Shown piece after piece: positions 45,828 through 55,110 of a stretch of 64,000 nucleotides of DNA; position 1 is the stretch's first letter, and each line of letters opens with the position of its first letter. Under the pieces are notes generated by a model. That model did no database searches, had not been told where the DNA came from, and worked only from the letters and a program-made list of their open reading frames with translations. The DNA is from Planctomycetota bacterium (GTDB lineage: Bacteria; Planctomycetota; UBA1135; GCA-002686595): contig JACKHV010000006.1 in NCBI GenBank assembly GCA_020638835.1, positions 113,793-177,792 on the forward strand. Reading direction: 5' to 3'. A program made the translations under genes and the position numbers.

Positions 45828-47476
45828 GCGCCGCCGCCCGCGCCGAGGGTCGTCTTCAAGTGTTCCGCGAGCCGGATCGAGAGCGCGACGATCGTGAAGG
45901 TCGGATTCGCGCAGCCGCTCGTCGGGAAGACCGAGGCGCCGGCGCAGTAGAGGTTCTCCGTTCCGTGCACACGCAGGTCGGGGTCGACGACGGAGCGCTC
46001 CGGCTGCCTTCCCATGCGCGTCGTGCCGATGTGGTGCGAGGCGTCTTGGTCGATCGGCCAGGGCTCGGCGTGTTCCAGGTCGGACTCGAGCTCGCCGATG
46101 CCTGCGCGGCGCAGCTCGTCCGCGAGTGCTTCGTGGAGTTCGACGAGCGAGCGGCGGTCGAGCTCGGAGGGCGCGTGCGAGACGAGTGGCAGCGGGCGGC
46201 CATGCGGGTCGAGTTCGTCGGAGAGGCTCACGCGGTTCTCGGGGTCCGGCTGCATCTCCATGAAGTTCCGCAAGCGCACGCGGCGCACCGGCGTCTTCGC
46301 GCGCGCGGCGACGCGGTGGTAGACGTAAGCGCCGACCGCCGGCGCGTCGCGCACGACCCACCAGCAGAGCTTCAGCCACCCGAGCAGCCCCTTCCGCGCG
46401 TTCTGCAGGTCGGAGTCGTCGCCGGTCTCGGAGTAGTCGCGCAAGTGCACGACTTCCTCGCGGTGCCGGCGCTTCCAGAAGCGCAACAGGAAGACCGAGC
46501 GCTTGACGATCAGGACGAACGCCTCGACGCCCTCGCTGTCCGACCAGGCGAACAGCGGTTCGAAGCGCACGTAGCTGTTCAGTAGTCGCTGCTCGCGCTG
46601 TTCGTCCTCGCGCAAGCGCAGGCCGGCGTAGCCCGCGTAGCCGTCGCACAGGCAGCCGAAGTAGTACGGCAGCTCCTCGACCGGCCGAGCAAGGCGCAGG
46701 ATGCCGTGGTAGTTCTTCGGGTGGTTCATCAGCCGTCGACCGACCTGGTCGTGCGCGTTGCCGAGCCCGTTCGAGAGCAAGAGGATGCGCGCGTTCTCGA
46801 TGCCGCCCGTCGCGAGCACGAAGGCGCGCGCTTCGACGATCTCGTCGCGCCCCCCGCTGCTCTTCAGCCTCGCGCCGGTGACGCGACCCGCCGCGTGCTG
46901 CAGCTCGACGACGCTCGCGTCGAACAACAAGTCCGTGTCTTCGCGCTCGAAGACCGCACGCTGTTCCTTGCCGAAGTTCTGTGGTTCCTCCGCGGCGAGG
47001 AAGAGCTTCTCCTCGAGGCGCTCCCAGCTCGGCTGGAGCGTCGAAGCGACGCGCAGCCGCGCGAAGCCGCCCGATTCGAAGCGCGCCGCGCTGGGAAAGC
47101 GATAACGCTCCGCGGCGGCGCGGTAGTACGGATCGAGATCCTCGCGCCCGATCGGCCAACCCGAGTCCGGCACCCACTCCCGCACTTCGAAGTCGATCGC
47201 GTCGAGCGGGCTGGAGAGCCCGGCCCAGGTCGTGGAGGCGCCGCCGATCACCCGCTCGCGCGAGTAGTCCTTGACGTGGATGCCGCGGCTGCGGACTTCC
47301 TTCAGGGCGTCCGCGTGCGCCGTACGCTTCGCCCGGCCACTCTCCAGGACGCAGACACGCAGTCCTCGGCCGGCGAGCTCCGCGGCCACGGTGGCACCCG
47401 CCGGACCGGAGCCGACGATCGCCAGATCGTAGCTCTGTCCCGCACGCAGTCCGTCCCGGTCGAAGTCGATCAGCAT
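45824..47476 (-). CDS. GMC-family FAD oxidoreductase
   Basis: The 550 residues have the FAD Rossmann motif VGSGPAGATVAAELAGRG (about 21-38), GGASTTWAG, ATGGIENARILL, and the C-terminal HHIGTTRMG and GCANPTFTIVALSIRLAEHL, which hold the catalytic His/Asn region of glucose-methanol-choline oxidoreductases. Bacterial members oxidise sugars, polyols or cholesterol-like alcohols; pairing with a Gfo/Idh-like gene points to sugar or cell-envelope glycan chemistry, but this is inference. No signal peptide or Tat motif is visible, so it is likely cytoplasmic. Confidence 0.9.
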   Translation of the reverse strand: MLIDFDRDGLRAGQSYDLAIVGSGPAGATVAAELAGRGLRVCVLESGRAKRTAHADALKEVRSRGIHVKDYSRERVIGGASTTWAGLSSPLDAIDFEVREWVPDSGWPIGREDLDPYYRAAAERYRFPSAARFESGGFARLRVASTLQPSWERLEEKLFLAAEEPQNFGKEQRAVFEREDTDLLFDASVVELQHAAGRVTGARLKSSGGRDEIVEARAFVLATGGIENARILLLSNGLGNAHDQVGRRLMNHPKNYHGILRLARPVEELPYYFGCLCDGYAGYAGLRLREDEQREQRLLNSYVRFEPLFAWSDSEGVEAFVLIVKRSVFLLRFWKRRHREEVVHLRDYSETGDDSDLQNARKGLLGWLKLCWWVVRDAPAVGAYVYHRVAARAKTPVRRVRLRNFMEMQPDPENRVSLSDELDPHGRPLPLVSHAPSELDRRSLVELHEALADELRRAGIGELESDLEHAEPWPIDQDASHHIGTTRMGRQPERSVVDPDLRVHGTENLYCAGASVFPTSGCANPTFTIVALSIRLAEHLKTTLGAGGGA

Positions 47477-47589
47477 CGACTGCGGAGGCTACTCAAGCGC
47501 GGGAGGCGAGGCGAGCCGCTAGGCGTCCGCACCCGGCCTTCCGTGGAGCAGCAGCGCGTGTGGAATCGGCGCTCGGGCGAGGCGCGAAC

Positions 47590-48942
47590 TCAATAGAGCT
47601 CGCTGCGGTCATCGAGGTAGTCGCGCCACTCGTCCGGGGTCTCGAGTCCTTCCACGCCGGTGATCGTGAACAGCGCGCCGAGCGCGGCCCGGCGGACTTC
47701 GTCGGCGTGGTCGCCGAGCGCGTACACCAAGGCGTCGATCGCGACCGGAGAGCCGAGCTGCCGCAGGGCCTTACACGCGGTCAGGCGGACCTCTTCGTTC
47801 TCGTGGTCGAGAGCGGGCAGGAGGGCGGCAGCCAGCTCGTGCCTCCCGAGCGCGAAGCGTGTCGAGTCGCGGAGCTGTTCGAGGACGGGAGTCGGCGGGC
47901 CCGTCAGCAGGCGGTCGGTGAGCTTGTTCAGCATCTCGTCCACGGCGGCCCGCTCGCGCTCGAACCACACGCGCCAGACGCGCGTGTTCGGCGGCAGCTG
48001 GGTGCCCGCGATCCGGATCAGGCTCTTGTGGGCCGCGCCGCGCACGACCGCGTCGGCTCCGTCGAGCAAGCCGATCAACTCCTCGACGTGGTCCTCGTCG
48101 CGCAGCTCCCCGAGCGCGAAGCACGCCGCCTCCCGGATCCTGGTCTCCGAGTCGTCGAGGCGGTCGGCGAGGCTGTCGGCCAACGATGCGTTCAGCTGCG
48201 TGTCGAGCGAGGCGCCGATCAGTCGGACCTGCGCGATCGCCAGCAGCGCCCACTCGTCGCTCCAGGTGATCACGTCGCGGAGCAGCGGAAGCGCACGCGC
48301 GTCGCGGGAGTCCCCGAGAGCGAGCAGCGTCGACTCGCGGAGCGCGTCGGGGGCCGTCGGCCACTTGCGCTCGATCGCGACGGCGGCGTCGGGCTGCGTG
48401 ACGAGGTGCTTCAGGCCGTCACGGAAGCCGGCGCGCAGCGCGGCCGTCGTGTCCTCGGCGCCTTCGTCGCAGGAGAGCGTGAACAGCAGGTCGACGTCGC
48501 TCGCGCTTCCGGCGCGGCCGTAGACGCGACAGGCGACGACCCGCGCGCGTTCGTCGGTGGCGCCGAGCAGGTCGCGGTCTGCGGCTTGGCGCACCAATTC
48601 CCGGGGCATGCGCTCGAGGGCGCCCAGCAGGATCGTCTCCTGCTGGATGCTGAGCCGTTGAGGCGCGTCCTCCGTCAGGGCGGGGATCTTCTCCGTCAGG
48701 AGCAGTTCCAGGCATAGGTCGACGCACTCGTCGGCGCCTTCGACGAGGAGGTCCTCGACCTCGTGCTTGGTCGGAGGTTCCTCGCCGCGCAGCGCGCGTA
48801 GTTGCTCGACTGCGCGGTCCGGAACCGAGAGGTTCTCGGCCGAACGCTCACTGCTCGCCGACGGTGCGATGAGCGCCGTGGCGAGCAGCAGGTGAGCGAT
48901 GCGCTCGAACCGGTTCCTAGTAGCTCTGTTGCTCCTGACCAT
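47590..48942 (-). CDS. secreted HEAT-repeat protein at the end of the pseudopilin cluster
   Basis: The 450 residues have a basic N-terminus with a hydrophobic stretch (HLLLATALIAPSASS) likely to be a signal peptide. The body is HEAT/armadillo-type helical repeats: ALGELRDEDHVEELIGLLDGADAVVRGAAHKSL and KALRQLGSPVAIDALVYALGDHADEVRRAAL are two clear ones. No enzyme motif. The start overlaps the upstream gene's end by 26 bases, indicating coupled translation. It probably binds or scaffolds another protein; the pseudopilins are natural candidates. Confidence 0.8.
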   Translation of the reverse strand: MVRSNRATRNRFERIAHLLLATALIAPSASSERSAENLSVPDRAVEQLRALRGEEPPTKHEVEDLLVEGADECVDLCLELLLTEKIPALTEDAPQRLSIQQETILLGALERMPRELVRQAADRDLLGATDERARVVACRVYGRAGSASDVDLLFTLSCDEGAEDTTAALRAGFRDGLKHLVTQPDAAVAIERKWPTAPDALRESTLLALGDSRDARALPLLRDVITWSDEWALLAIAQVRLIGASLDTQLNASLADSLADRLDDSETRIREAACFALGELRDEDHVEELIGLLDGADAVVRGAAHKSLIRIAGTQLPPNTRVWRVWFERERAAVDEMLNKLTDRLLTGPPTPVLEQLRDSTRFALGRHELAAALLPALDHENEEVRLTACKALRQLGSPVAIDALVYALGDHADEVRRAALGALFTITGVEGLETPDEWRDYLDDRSELY

Positions 48943-50239
48943 AACCGTTGTCAGCCGGCTCGAGACTCGGCGTGACTTGCTCTCCGGTGTGCGAGTAGGG
49001 GAGTTCGCGCCAGAACAGGGTCTCGACGGTGGGTTCCTCGTCTTCGTCCTGGTCCATCAGGTTCTCGTCGAAGTGGATCTTCGAGTTGCTGTCGAGGTGT
49101 ACGCGACGCGCGACGATGGCGCCGAACAACTCGAAGTTGCTGTTGATCTCCACGTAGGCGTTCGGCGCGTAGATCGTGCCGTACATCTTCGCGTTCGAGT
49201 CGAAGTCGACGGCGTCCAGGTCGACCTCGTTGTCCGGGTCGATGACGTTGTCCGAGTTCAGGTTGAGCGTGACGTCAGCCGGGTCGAAGCTCGTCGCGGC
49301 CAGCATCGTGTTGCTGTCCATGATGAAGTCGTCGATCACGTAGATGTTCGCTCCGCCGTTCGAGGCGTCGATCCACAGCTCGGCGTTCGAGTTCAGCGTG
49401 GCCGAGTTGACGACGAGAGTGATCGGTCCGGTGACGTTCAGCGTGCTGTTCGACGAGATCGTGAAGTCGTCGAAGAAAAAGGTGCCGGGACCCAGCGAGC
49501 TGGTTCCGCTGACCGTGTAGTTGCCCGCGGAGGTTCCCGTCGGGATGTCGAGGGGCGGCATGTCTTGCAGCGCCGTCGCCGCGGCCGTGGCACCGCTCAC
49601 CTCGGCGTTGCCGACGATCGAGACCGAGCCGGAGGGCCCCGGAGTCGCGTCGCCGTGGATGCCGCTGTTCTGGCGTAGGCCGATGTTGGCGTTCGATCCG
49701 ACGTTACCGTTCTCGTTGGCCCAGCGGTCGTTGCCGGAACCGTTCACTTTCTGCGAGGCGTAGTCGCCGTCGCTGGAGTTGTAGCTGTCCACGAAAGCGT
49801 TCGAGTCCATCGTCACGCCCTCGTCGCCGAAGGCGGCGAACAGCGGAGTCACTTCGATGGTGCGCCGCAGCACCAACTGGAGCCGTACGCCGGATCGGTT
49901 GTCCAGACCGGTCGCGACGAGCGACGTGATGTCGTCCCCCAGGTCGACCGAGTCGACGAAGAAGGTCGAGCCGCCGAGCTCCATCGGATTGGCTTCACTT
50001 CCCACCGCGCCGATGCCGCCGGCCATGAAGTCGACGTAGGCGGCGTTCATCCCGGCTTCCGCGGCGAGCATCGCCGCCTGTTGTTCGCGCAGCGAGCGCG
50101 CTTCCTTGCTTGAAGCCGAGGTCGTGAGCATCAGCCCGAGCGAGATCGTCGCCGTCCCCGCGACGAGGAAAGCGGTCATCGCGAGGGCGGAGCCCCGCCT
50201 ATTGTTGGCGTCCGTCCGGCAGTTGTCGATCGTGTTCAT
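48917..50239 (-). CDS. PilX-like pseudopilin-associated protein with beta-helix repeats
   Basis: The 440 residues start with a PilX-type N-terminal segment (GSALAMTAFLVAGTATISLGLML, then a helix with AAMLAAEAGMNAAYVDF). The rest contains short repeats around an Asn-Ser core (TISSNSTLNVTGP, TLNSNAELWIDA, DFDSNAKMYGTIYAPNAYVEINSNFELFG, LDSNSKIHFDE), a pattern of right-handed beta-helices as in bactofilin-like/DUF7305 proteins. It follows the PilV/PilW-like genes, and such clusters encode minor pseudopilins of type II secretion or type IV pilus systems. It is likely exported and membrane-held by its N-terminus. Confidence 0.82.
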   Translation of the reverse strand: MNTIDNCRTDANNRRGSALAMTAFLVAGTATISLGLMLTTSASSKEARSLREQQAAMLAAEAGMNAAYVDFMAGGIGAVGSEANPMELGGSTFFVDSVDLGDDITSLVATGLDNRSGVRLQLVLRRTIEVTPLFAAFGDEGVTMDSNAFVDSYNSSDGDYASQKVNGSGNDRWANENGNVGSNANIGLRQNSGIHGDATPGPSGSVSIVGNAEVSGATAAATALQDMPPLDIPTGTSAGNYTVSGTSSLGPGTFFFDDFTISSNSTLNVTGPITLVVNSATLNSNAELWIDASNGGANIYVIDDFIMDSNTMLAATSFDPADVTLNLNSDNVIDPDNEVDLDAVDFDSNAKMYGTIYAPNAYVEINSNFELFGAIVARRVHLDSNSKIHFDENLMDQDEDEEPTVETLFWRELPYSHTGEQVTPSLEPADNGYGQEQQSY

Positions 50240-50254
50240 GTCTTGCCCCGTTCT

Positions 50255-50914
50255 CTAGTTCCTCATCCTGATCGACGTCTCGGCGGTACGGCTCACTCGC
50301 GTGCCGTCCGACGCCACGTCTTCGACGGACAGCCGCATCGTGATCAGGTTCCCATCCTGCACGAAGTGAAGTCCGGCCTCGTCCATCAGTCCGTTCCCGT
50401 TGTCGTCCGCGCCGTTGTTCAGCTCGCCGGCGAAGAACTCGGTGACGTCCGTGCAGATCACGACGCGTACCTGGTCCCCTTCACCGACGTTCTTCCAAAG
50501 CGCGACGACGCCTTCGTCGACGAGTCCGTCTCCGTCGTCGTCGACACCGTTGTCAGGGTCACGGGGATCCGACTCCCATGCGATGCTCGTGATGGAGCCC
50601 GGAACGAGGACCCCGTTCACCAGTCCGGCCGCGCTCAAGTACGTCAAGCTCGGGCTGTCCGGAGCAAGCGGCGTGAAGTTCGTGAACATGTTCATCACGA
50701 CGGCGCGCTGCAGCTCGCGGGCGACGCGGTCCAGGCCGCGCCGAGCCCTGCTCTCCGCCTCGGTCTGCTGCGTCGAGGACTTCAACGCGTTGTTGCCCGT
50801 GGACTGAATCATCATCGCGAGCCCCGCCATCACGGAGACGAGGCTCATGCTCACCAACAGCTCCACGATCGTGAAGCCGGCGCGTTGTCCGCGCTGCATG
50901 CTCGGACGACGCAT
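50255..50914 (-). CDS. PilW-like pseudopilin
   Basis: The 219 residues have a type IV pilin signal: basic leader, then GFTIVELLVSM with the prepilin-peptidase cleavage after Gly and Glu at mature position 5, followed by a hydrophobic helix to about residue 38. The C-terminal half has Asp/Gly-rich loops (DNGVDDDGDGLVDEG, NGADDNGNGLMDE) that look calcium-binding, as in minor pilins. Its ATG overlaps the stop of the PilV-like gene (TGATG). It is a minor pseudopilin of a type II secretion or type IV pilus-like assembly. Confidence 0.88.
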   Translation of the reverse strand: MRRPSMQRGQRAGFTIVELLVSMSLVSVMAGLAMMIQSTGNNALKSSTQQTEAESRARRGLDRVARELQRAVVMNMFTNFTPLAPDSPSLTYLSAAGLVNGVLVPGSITSIAWESDPRDPDNGVDDDGDGLVDEGVVALWKNVGEGDQVRVVICTDVTEFFAGELNNGADDNGNGLMDEAGLHFVQDGNLITMRLSVEDVASDGTRVSRTAETSIRMRN

Positions 50915-51513
50915 CAGATGTCCGCCAGGTAGGTCTTGAACTCGAGGCTCGCGTTGCCCGCGCGGCCGCGCCAGCGCAGGCGCACGGCGACGGGCAACAG
51001 CTGGTAGTCGCCGCTGTGGTCGAGGGCGTCGACGACGCCGTCGGCGTTCAGGTCGCGGGGCGTTCCGAAGCGGTCGTCGTCGAGGTCTTCGCGCAACATG
51101 AGGCCGCCCAATGCGTCGGGCGCCGTGGGGAACAGGATCTCGCCGACCATGCCGTCCACGTCACCTGCCTGCAGCTTGAGTCCCGTCACCACGAAGGACG
51201 CCGCGAAGACGTTGCCGGCGGCGGGATCGTCCACTGCCGTCGCGTTGTAGCGCGCGAAGACCTCGCTGAAGGTCTCCGCCTGCATCCGCTCGATCATCTG
51301 ACGCGCGGCGTCGCGCGCGATGCCTTGCTCACGCTGCACCTGTCCAGCGGTGAGCGACATCAGGATCGCCTGACTGAACGCGAGCAGCGCGATGGTCAAC
51401 ACACTGAGCGAGACCATGACTTCGAGCAGGCCGAATCCCTCGCGACGGGGCACGCGGCGACGACGGAAGCGGCGGCCGCCGCGGTCCGTGAGGGGTGAAG
51501 GCTTGGGTCTCAT
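50914..51513 (-). CDS. PilV-like pseudopilin
   Basis: The 199 residues carry a highly basic leader and the prepilin motif GFGLLEVMVSL, with Glu at mature position 5, then a hydrophobic helix. The C-terminal region includes an Asp-rich loop (DLNADGVVDALDHSGD). It is the first gene of a minus-strand set with the PilW-like, PilX-like and HEAT proteins. The assembly ATPase and the secretin are not in this window. Confidence 0.87.
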   Translation of the reverse strand: MRPKPSPLTDRGGRRFRRRRVPRREGFGLLEVMVSLSVLTIALLAFSQAILMSLTAGQVQREQGIARDAARQMIERMQAETFSEVFARYNATAVDDPAAGNVFAASFVVTGLKLQAGDVDGMVGEILFPTAPDALGGLMLREDLDDDRFGTPRDLNADGVVDALDHSGDYQLLPVAVRLRWRGRAGNASLEFKTYLADI

Positions 51514-51710
51514 CGTGCGATCGAGGGTGTCCTCTGCGACCCGGAGGCCGGGTGTCTCAGGGGGAGATCGGCAGGCGGGCCCCGCGGACCTGAAGAATTC
51601 GCATAGTGGAACTTACGGTCCGGATACACGACCTCCCGCGGCCCAGTCTGTGCCGGTTCGAGACAGGAGTCGACCTCAGGGCGTCAGCGCACTCGAGCGC
51701 TCGCGTCCGC

Positions 51711-53606
51711 TCAGTCCGTCGCTTCCCACTCCCAGAGGCTGACGATCCGCACCGGCAGGGCCGCATCGTCGAGTGCCTCCCGCGCCGTTCCGCGCAGCGC
51801 GTCGACGGTCGCTGGATCGGGCCGCCGCGTTCCCCCGACGCGGATCCGGAGCACGCGTCCATCGGCTTCGTGGAGCAAGGAGGCGTCGACGAGACGCAGG
51901 TCGTCGTCGAGTTGTTCGGCGAGGCGCTCTCGCACCTCGACGGTGACTTCGTCCGGCGAGATGTATCTGGGGCGGAAGACGATCAAGTAGAGACTGATGC
52001 CGCTGAGCAGTGCGATGAAGCCAGCGGCAACGCGCCTCGTCGTACGGCTGCCTTCCGTCACGTCGCGGATGCCGACGGCCCAGAGCGCGAAGGTCGTCGC
52101 CAGCACGATGGCGACTGCGTTGACGAGGAACAGCAGGATCGCGCCGCCCGCGAGGTCGAAGTCGCCGAGCGAGAGCGCCAAACCGGCCGTCGCGATGGGC
52201 GGGACCAGCGCGGCTGCGATCGCGACGCCCGGGAGTGCGGCGATCAGGCTGGGGCGCGAAGATGTGTAGGCACCGGCGAGGCCCGCGGCGAAGGCGATCA
52301 CCAGGTCGATCAAGAGCGGCCAGTCGCGCGCCACCATCTCCGGTGTCGGGAGCTGGAAGCGCGGCACGGCGAAGCCCGACAGAAATCCGATACCCAGAGT
52401 CGTGAGGAAGCCGAGCAACACGGTGCGACTGGCGAGCCGCAGTAGCCGTGGATTGCCCTGGACCATCGCGAGGCCCATGCCGAGCAGCGGCGTCATGAGC
52501 GGCGCGACGAGCATCGCGCCGATGATCACGGCCGCGGAGTTCTCGATCAGGCCGGCCGAGGCGATGACGGTCGAGAGCGCCATCAGCGCGAGGAAGTCGA
52601 AGTCCCAGGCGGAGTTCGATTGGACGCGTTCGAACAGCCCGATGCGTGCGTCGCGCTCGAGTTGCGGAACGGACGTCTGCAGCCACGCCTCGACCTGGCG
52701 CTGCACGCGCCCACGGATCGGGATCGCGGCACGGACGAAGGCGATCGTGAGGGAGTCGTCCGACTTGAGCAGGCGTTGCCCGATGGTGCCCCGCAGCCGT
52801 TGCCCGATCGCGCCGAGCTTCGACGTGCCCATGAGGATCAAGCCGACCTCGCCGGCATCCGCGGCTTCGCGGATTCCGACGTGCACGGAGTCGTGGACCC
52901 GGACGAGGGGGGTCACGCGCGTGGCGCGCTCGTCGAGCGCGTGCGAGAGGATGCGGTCGAGGATCCGCCGGCCGACGTACTGCGCGTCGGTACCGATCGC
53001 GGGTTCGACGACGAGGGCGAAGAAGCACTCGTCATCGGGGGTCATGGCGTCGGCGAGTCGCAGCGCGGCCGCGCAGTGCGGACCGCGCGCGCAAGGAACC
53101 ATGACGGTGTTCGACGTCGTGGCTTGGTTACCGGTGCGGATCAGCACGATCTCGCACGACACGCGCCGCAGCAGGTGGCGGCGGCGCGAGCTGGACTCCG
53201 CGTCCTCGCCTTCGACGGTCTGGCGCGTCGCGACCAGCAGTACGGGCTTCACTTCGCGCAGGTGCAGCACGAGTTCCCCGATGCCGCCGGCCATGGGCAG
53301 GAGGAAGGCGCTGACGCTGGGCGGCAGCGCTTCCTCGGGTTGCTCCGCTTCCTCCTTCGGCTCGGCCTCTTCCGCCGGAGGCTCGGGGACGCGCCACGCG
53401 CCGAGGTGCTCGTCGAGCTCGGCCGCGATCTCTCGCCCGATGCCGTCCGCGGTCAGGTCGACCGCCGTGGGGCCCTCGGCCTGCTTCGCCTCGCCGCGAA
53501 TCAGGATCTGCAGCTCGTCGCCCCGCGCGGCGGCGATGCGCAACGCCCACGGGAGCTGGAGATCGAGCCGCGCGCTCGAGTCGGCGTAGATGATGGCGGT
53601 GCCCAT
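51711..53606 (-). CDS. DUF389 membrane protein with Usp-like N-terminal half
   Basis: The 631 residues have a soluble N-terminal half (about 1-310) with universal-stress-protein-like alpha/beta segments (GLILMGTSKLGAIGQRLRGTIGQRLL resembles the Usp nucleotide loop) and an acidic Glu/Pro-rich insert near 75-95. From about 365 to 560 there are six or so membrane helices with the DUF389 (TIGR00341) signature SAAVIIGAMLVAPLMTPLLGMGLA and PSLIAALPGVAIAAALVPPIATAGLAL. The function of DUF389 proteins is not established. The ATG at 53606 lies directly before MGTAIIYADSSA; upstream in-frame DNA is a basic, non-conserved leader. Divergent from the hydrolase. Confidence 0.85.
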   Translation of the reverse strand: MGTAIIYADSSARLDLQLPWALRIAAARGDELQILIRGEAKQAEGPTAVDLTADGIGREIAAELDEHLGAWRVPEPPAEEAEPKEEAEQPEEALPPSVSAFLLPMAGGIGELVLHLREVKPVLLVATRQTVEGEDAESSSRRRHLLRRVSCEIVLIRTGNQATTSNTVMVPCARGPHCAAALRLADAMTPDDECFFALVVEPAIGTDAQYVGRRILDRILSHALDERATRVTPLVRVHDSVHVGIREAADAGEVGLILMGTSKLGAIGQRLRGTIGQRLLKSDDSLTIAFVRAAIPIRGRVQRQVEAWLQTSVPQLERDARIGLFERVQSNSAWDFDFLALMALSTVIASAGLIENSAAVIIGAMLVAPLMTPLLGMGLAMVQGNPRLLRLASRTVLLGFLTTLGIGFLSGFAVPRFQLPTPEMVARDWPLLIDLVIAFAAGLAGAYTSSRPSLIAALPGVAIAAALVPPIATAGLALSLGDFDLAGGAILLFLVNAVAIVLATTFALWAVGIRDVTEGSRTTRRVAAGFIALLSGISLYLIVFRPRYISPDEVTVEVRERLAEQLDDDLRLVDASLLHEADGRVLRIRVGGTRRPDPATVDALRGTAREALDDAALPVRIVSLWEWEATD

Positions 53607-53727
53607 GCCGTGGCGCGCATTGGACCACAAGGCGTGTCGTCGAGCGAGCGGAGCGGCGTGCTGGCAATCCCGGGCGAGCCCTGCGACAGTCCGCGGACTC
53701 GCTCTCCGCTCGCCCCTCGACGAATCG

Positions 53728-55008
53728 ATGACCGCCCTGCGTCTCCCGCTGCTCCTCGCGCTCGGCCTCGCCGCCGCGCCGTTCCGCTCGTCTTCCCGCG
53801 TCGAGGCGCCGGACGCGAAGGAGGTCAAGCAGCTCATCGCCGAGTACGTCGAGCTCGACGGCCGCAACCGCGCCGGAATGGAGCGCCAGGACGAGATCCT
53901 CGCGCGCCTCGACGAGCTGCCCGCGCTCACGGACCGCGACCGCAAGAAGTGGTCGGACGAGATCGAGAAGCGCTGGGAGAAGGGGCCGAAGCTCGAGAAG
54001 AAGAGCGGACTCCACTACTTCTGGGAGGACGCGTCGAAGGGGCTCTACATCGTCGGCGGCGAGTCGAAGCGTCCGAAGGGACTGTTCGTCGGGATGCACG
54101 GCGGCGGCGTTGGCGCCGGTGATGCCGGCTCGAGCGCTTCGAACTGGAGCGCCGCGGCGAGCGCGCAGGACTGGGTCGGCATCTTCCCCGAGGTGCTCGA
54201 GAAGACCGAGCGGGGCTGGACCGACTCCGGAACGGAGGAGTGGGTGATGGAGCTCGTCGAGCGCGCTTGTCGCACTTGGAAGATCGACCGCGATCGCGTC
54301 TTCTTCGGCGGGCACTCGATGGGCGGCTACGGCACGTGGACGCTCGGCGGGCACCACGCGGACCAGGTCGCGGCGTTGACGCCTTCGGCCGGTGCGCCGA
54401 CACCGGTGCGCAACGCGGAAGGTGAGTTGATCGACGTCGAGGAGGGCGTCGTTCCGAACCTCCGCAACGTGCGCATCGTGATCTACCAGAGCGACGACGA
54501 TCCGAACGTGCCGCCGGACGCGAACCGAGCCGCGGTGCAGGCGCTCGAGCGCGCGCGCGAGCGCTGGGGCGGCTACGACTTCGAGTATTGGGAAGTCAGT
54601 GGGCGGAAGCACGACCTGCCGCCGGGCGGGACGACCGACTTCCTGGCGCGCGTCGCCGATCGCCGGCGCGACGCGCGCCCGGAGAAGCTCGTCTGGCAGC
54701 CGGTGCTCGACTGGAAGCGTCAGTTCTACTGGCTGTGGTGGGACGAACCGCTGCGCAATGCGATCGTCGTGGCCGAGCTCGACCGCGAGGCGAACGAAGT
54801 GCGCGTCGAGTCCGAGCAGTCGCTGAAGGGCCTCTCGGTGCTCCTCGACGAGCAATTGCTCGACTTCTCGCGGGAGGTCGTCGTGCGCGTGAACGGGGCA
54901 GTGTGCTTCCGCGGAACGCCGCGCCCCAGCCTCGCGGTCCTGCTCGCGACGAGCGGCGGAGTCGACGCCGCGCGCACCTACGTCGCGCGCGTCCCCGTCG
55001 GCGACTGA
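53728..55008 (+). CDS. secreted alpha/beta hydrolase (PHB-depolymerase/esterase-like)
   Basis: The 426 residues have a short signal peptide and a helical N-terminal region (to about residue 85). The hydrolase core then shows LFVGMHGGG (oxyanion loop), the nucleophile elbow GHSMGGYG, and VIYQSDDDPNVPP, which could hold the acid Asp. The His is probably in GRKHDLPP. The fold resembles feruloyl-esterase/PHB-depolymerase-type proteins; the substrate is not visible. The C-terminal 100 residues are beta-rich. A hairpin follows its stop at 55022-55037. Confidence 0.82.
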   Translation: MTALRLPLLLALGLAAAPFRSSSRVEAPDAKEVKQLIAEYVELDGRNRAGMERQDEILARLDELPALTDRDRKKWSDEIEKRWEKGPKLEKKSGLHYFWEDASKGLYIVGGESKRPKGLFVGMHGGGVGAGDAGSSASNWSAAASAQDWVGIFPEVLEKTERGWTDSGTEEWVMELVERACRTWKIDRDRVFFGGHSMGGYGTWTLGGHHADQVAALTPSAGAPTPVRNAEGELIDVEEGVVPNLRNVRIVIYQSDDDPNVPPDANRAAVQALERARERWGGYDFEYWEVSGRKHDLPPGGTTDFLARVADRRRDARPEKLVWQPVLDWKRQFYWLWWDEPLRNAIVVAELDREANEVRVESEQSLKGLSVLLDEQLLDFSREVVVRVNGAVCFRGTPRPSLAVLLATSGGVDAARTYVARVPVGD

Positions 55009-55021
55009 ACGCCGCCCGCTC

Positions 55022-55037
55022 GTTCCGCCGCCGGAAC
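55022..55037 (+). terminator. hairpin after the hydrolase gene
   Basis: GTTCCG pairs with CGGAAC around CCGC, 14 bases after the stop codon, without a T-run. Its right arm is also part of the first of three CGCCGGAA copies upstream of the sigma-54-type promoter, so it might instead be a regulator binding site. Confidence 0.4.
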
Positions 55038-55094
55038 ACGTCCGCCGGAACGCGAAACGCTGCAAGGCCGGGAATCGCGCGCTGCGCGCCGGAA
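55029..55094 (+). promoter_or_regulatory. three direct CGCCGGAA copies, possible enhancer sites
   Basis: CGCCGGAA occurs at 55029-55036, 55043-55050 and 55087-55094, i.e. about 105, 91 and 47 bases before the start predicted from the sigma-54-type element. The first two copies share a longer sequence, CCGCCGGAAC. This spacing suits an enhancer-binding protein; no matching regulator gene lies in the window. Confidence 0.35.
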
Positions 55095-55110
55095 TCCGCG
55101 TTCGGTGCCT

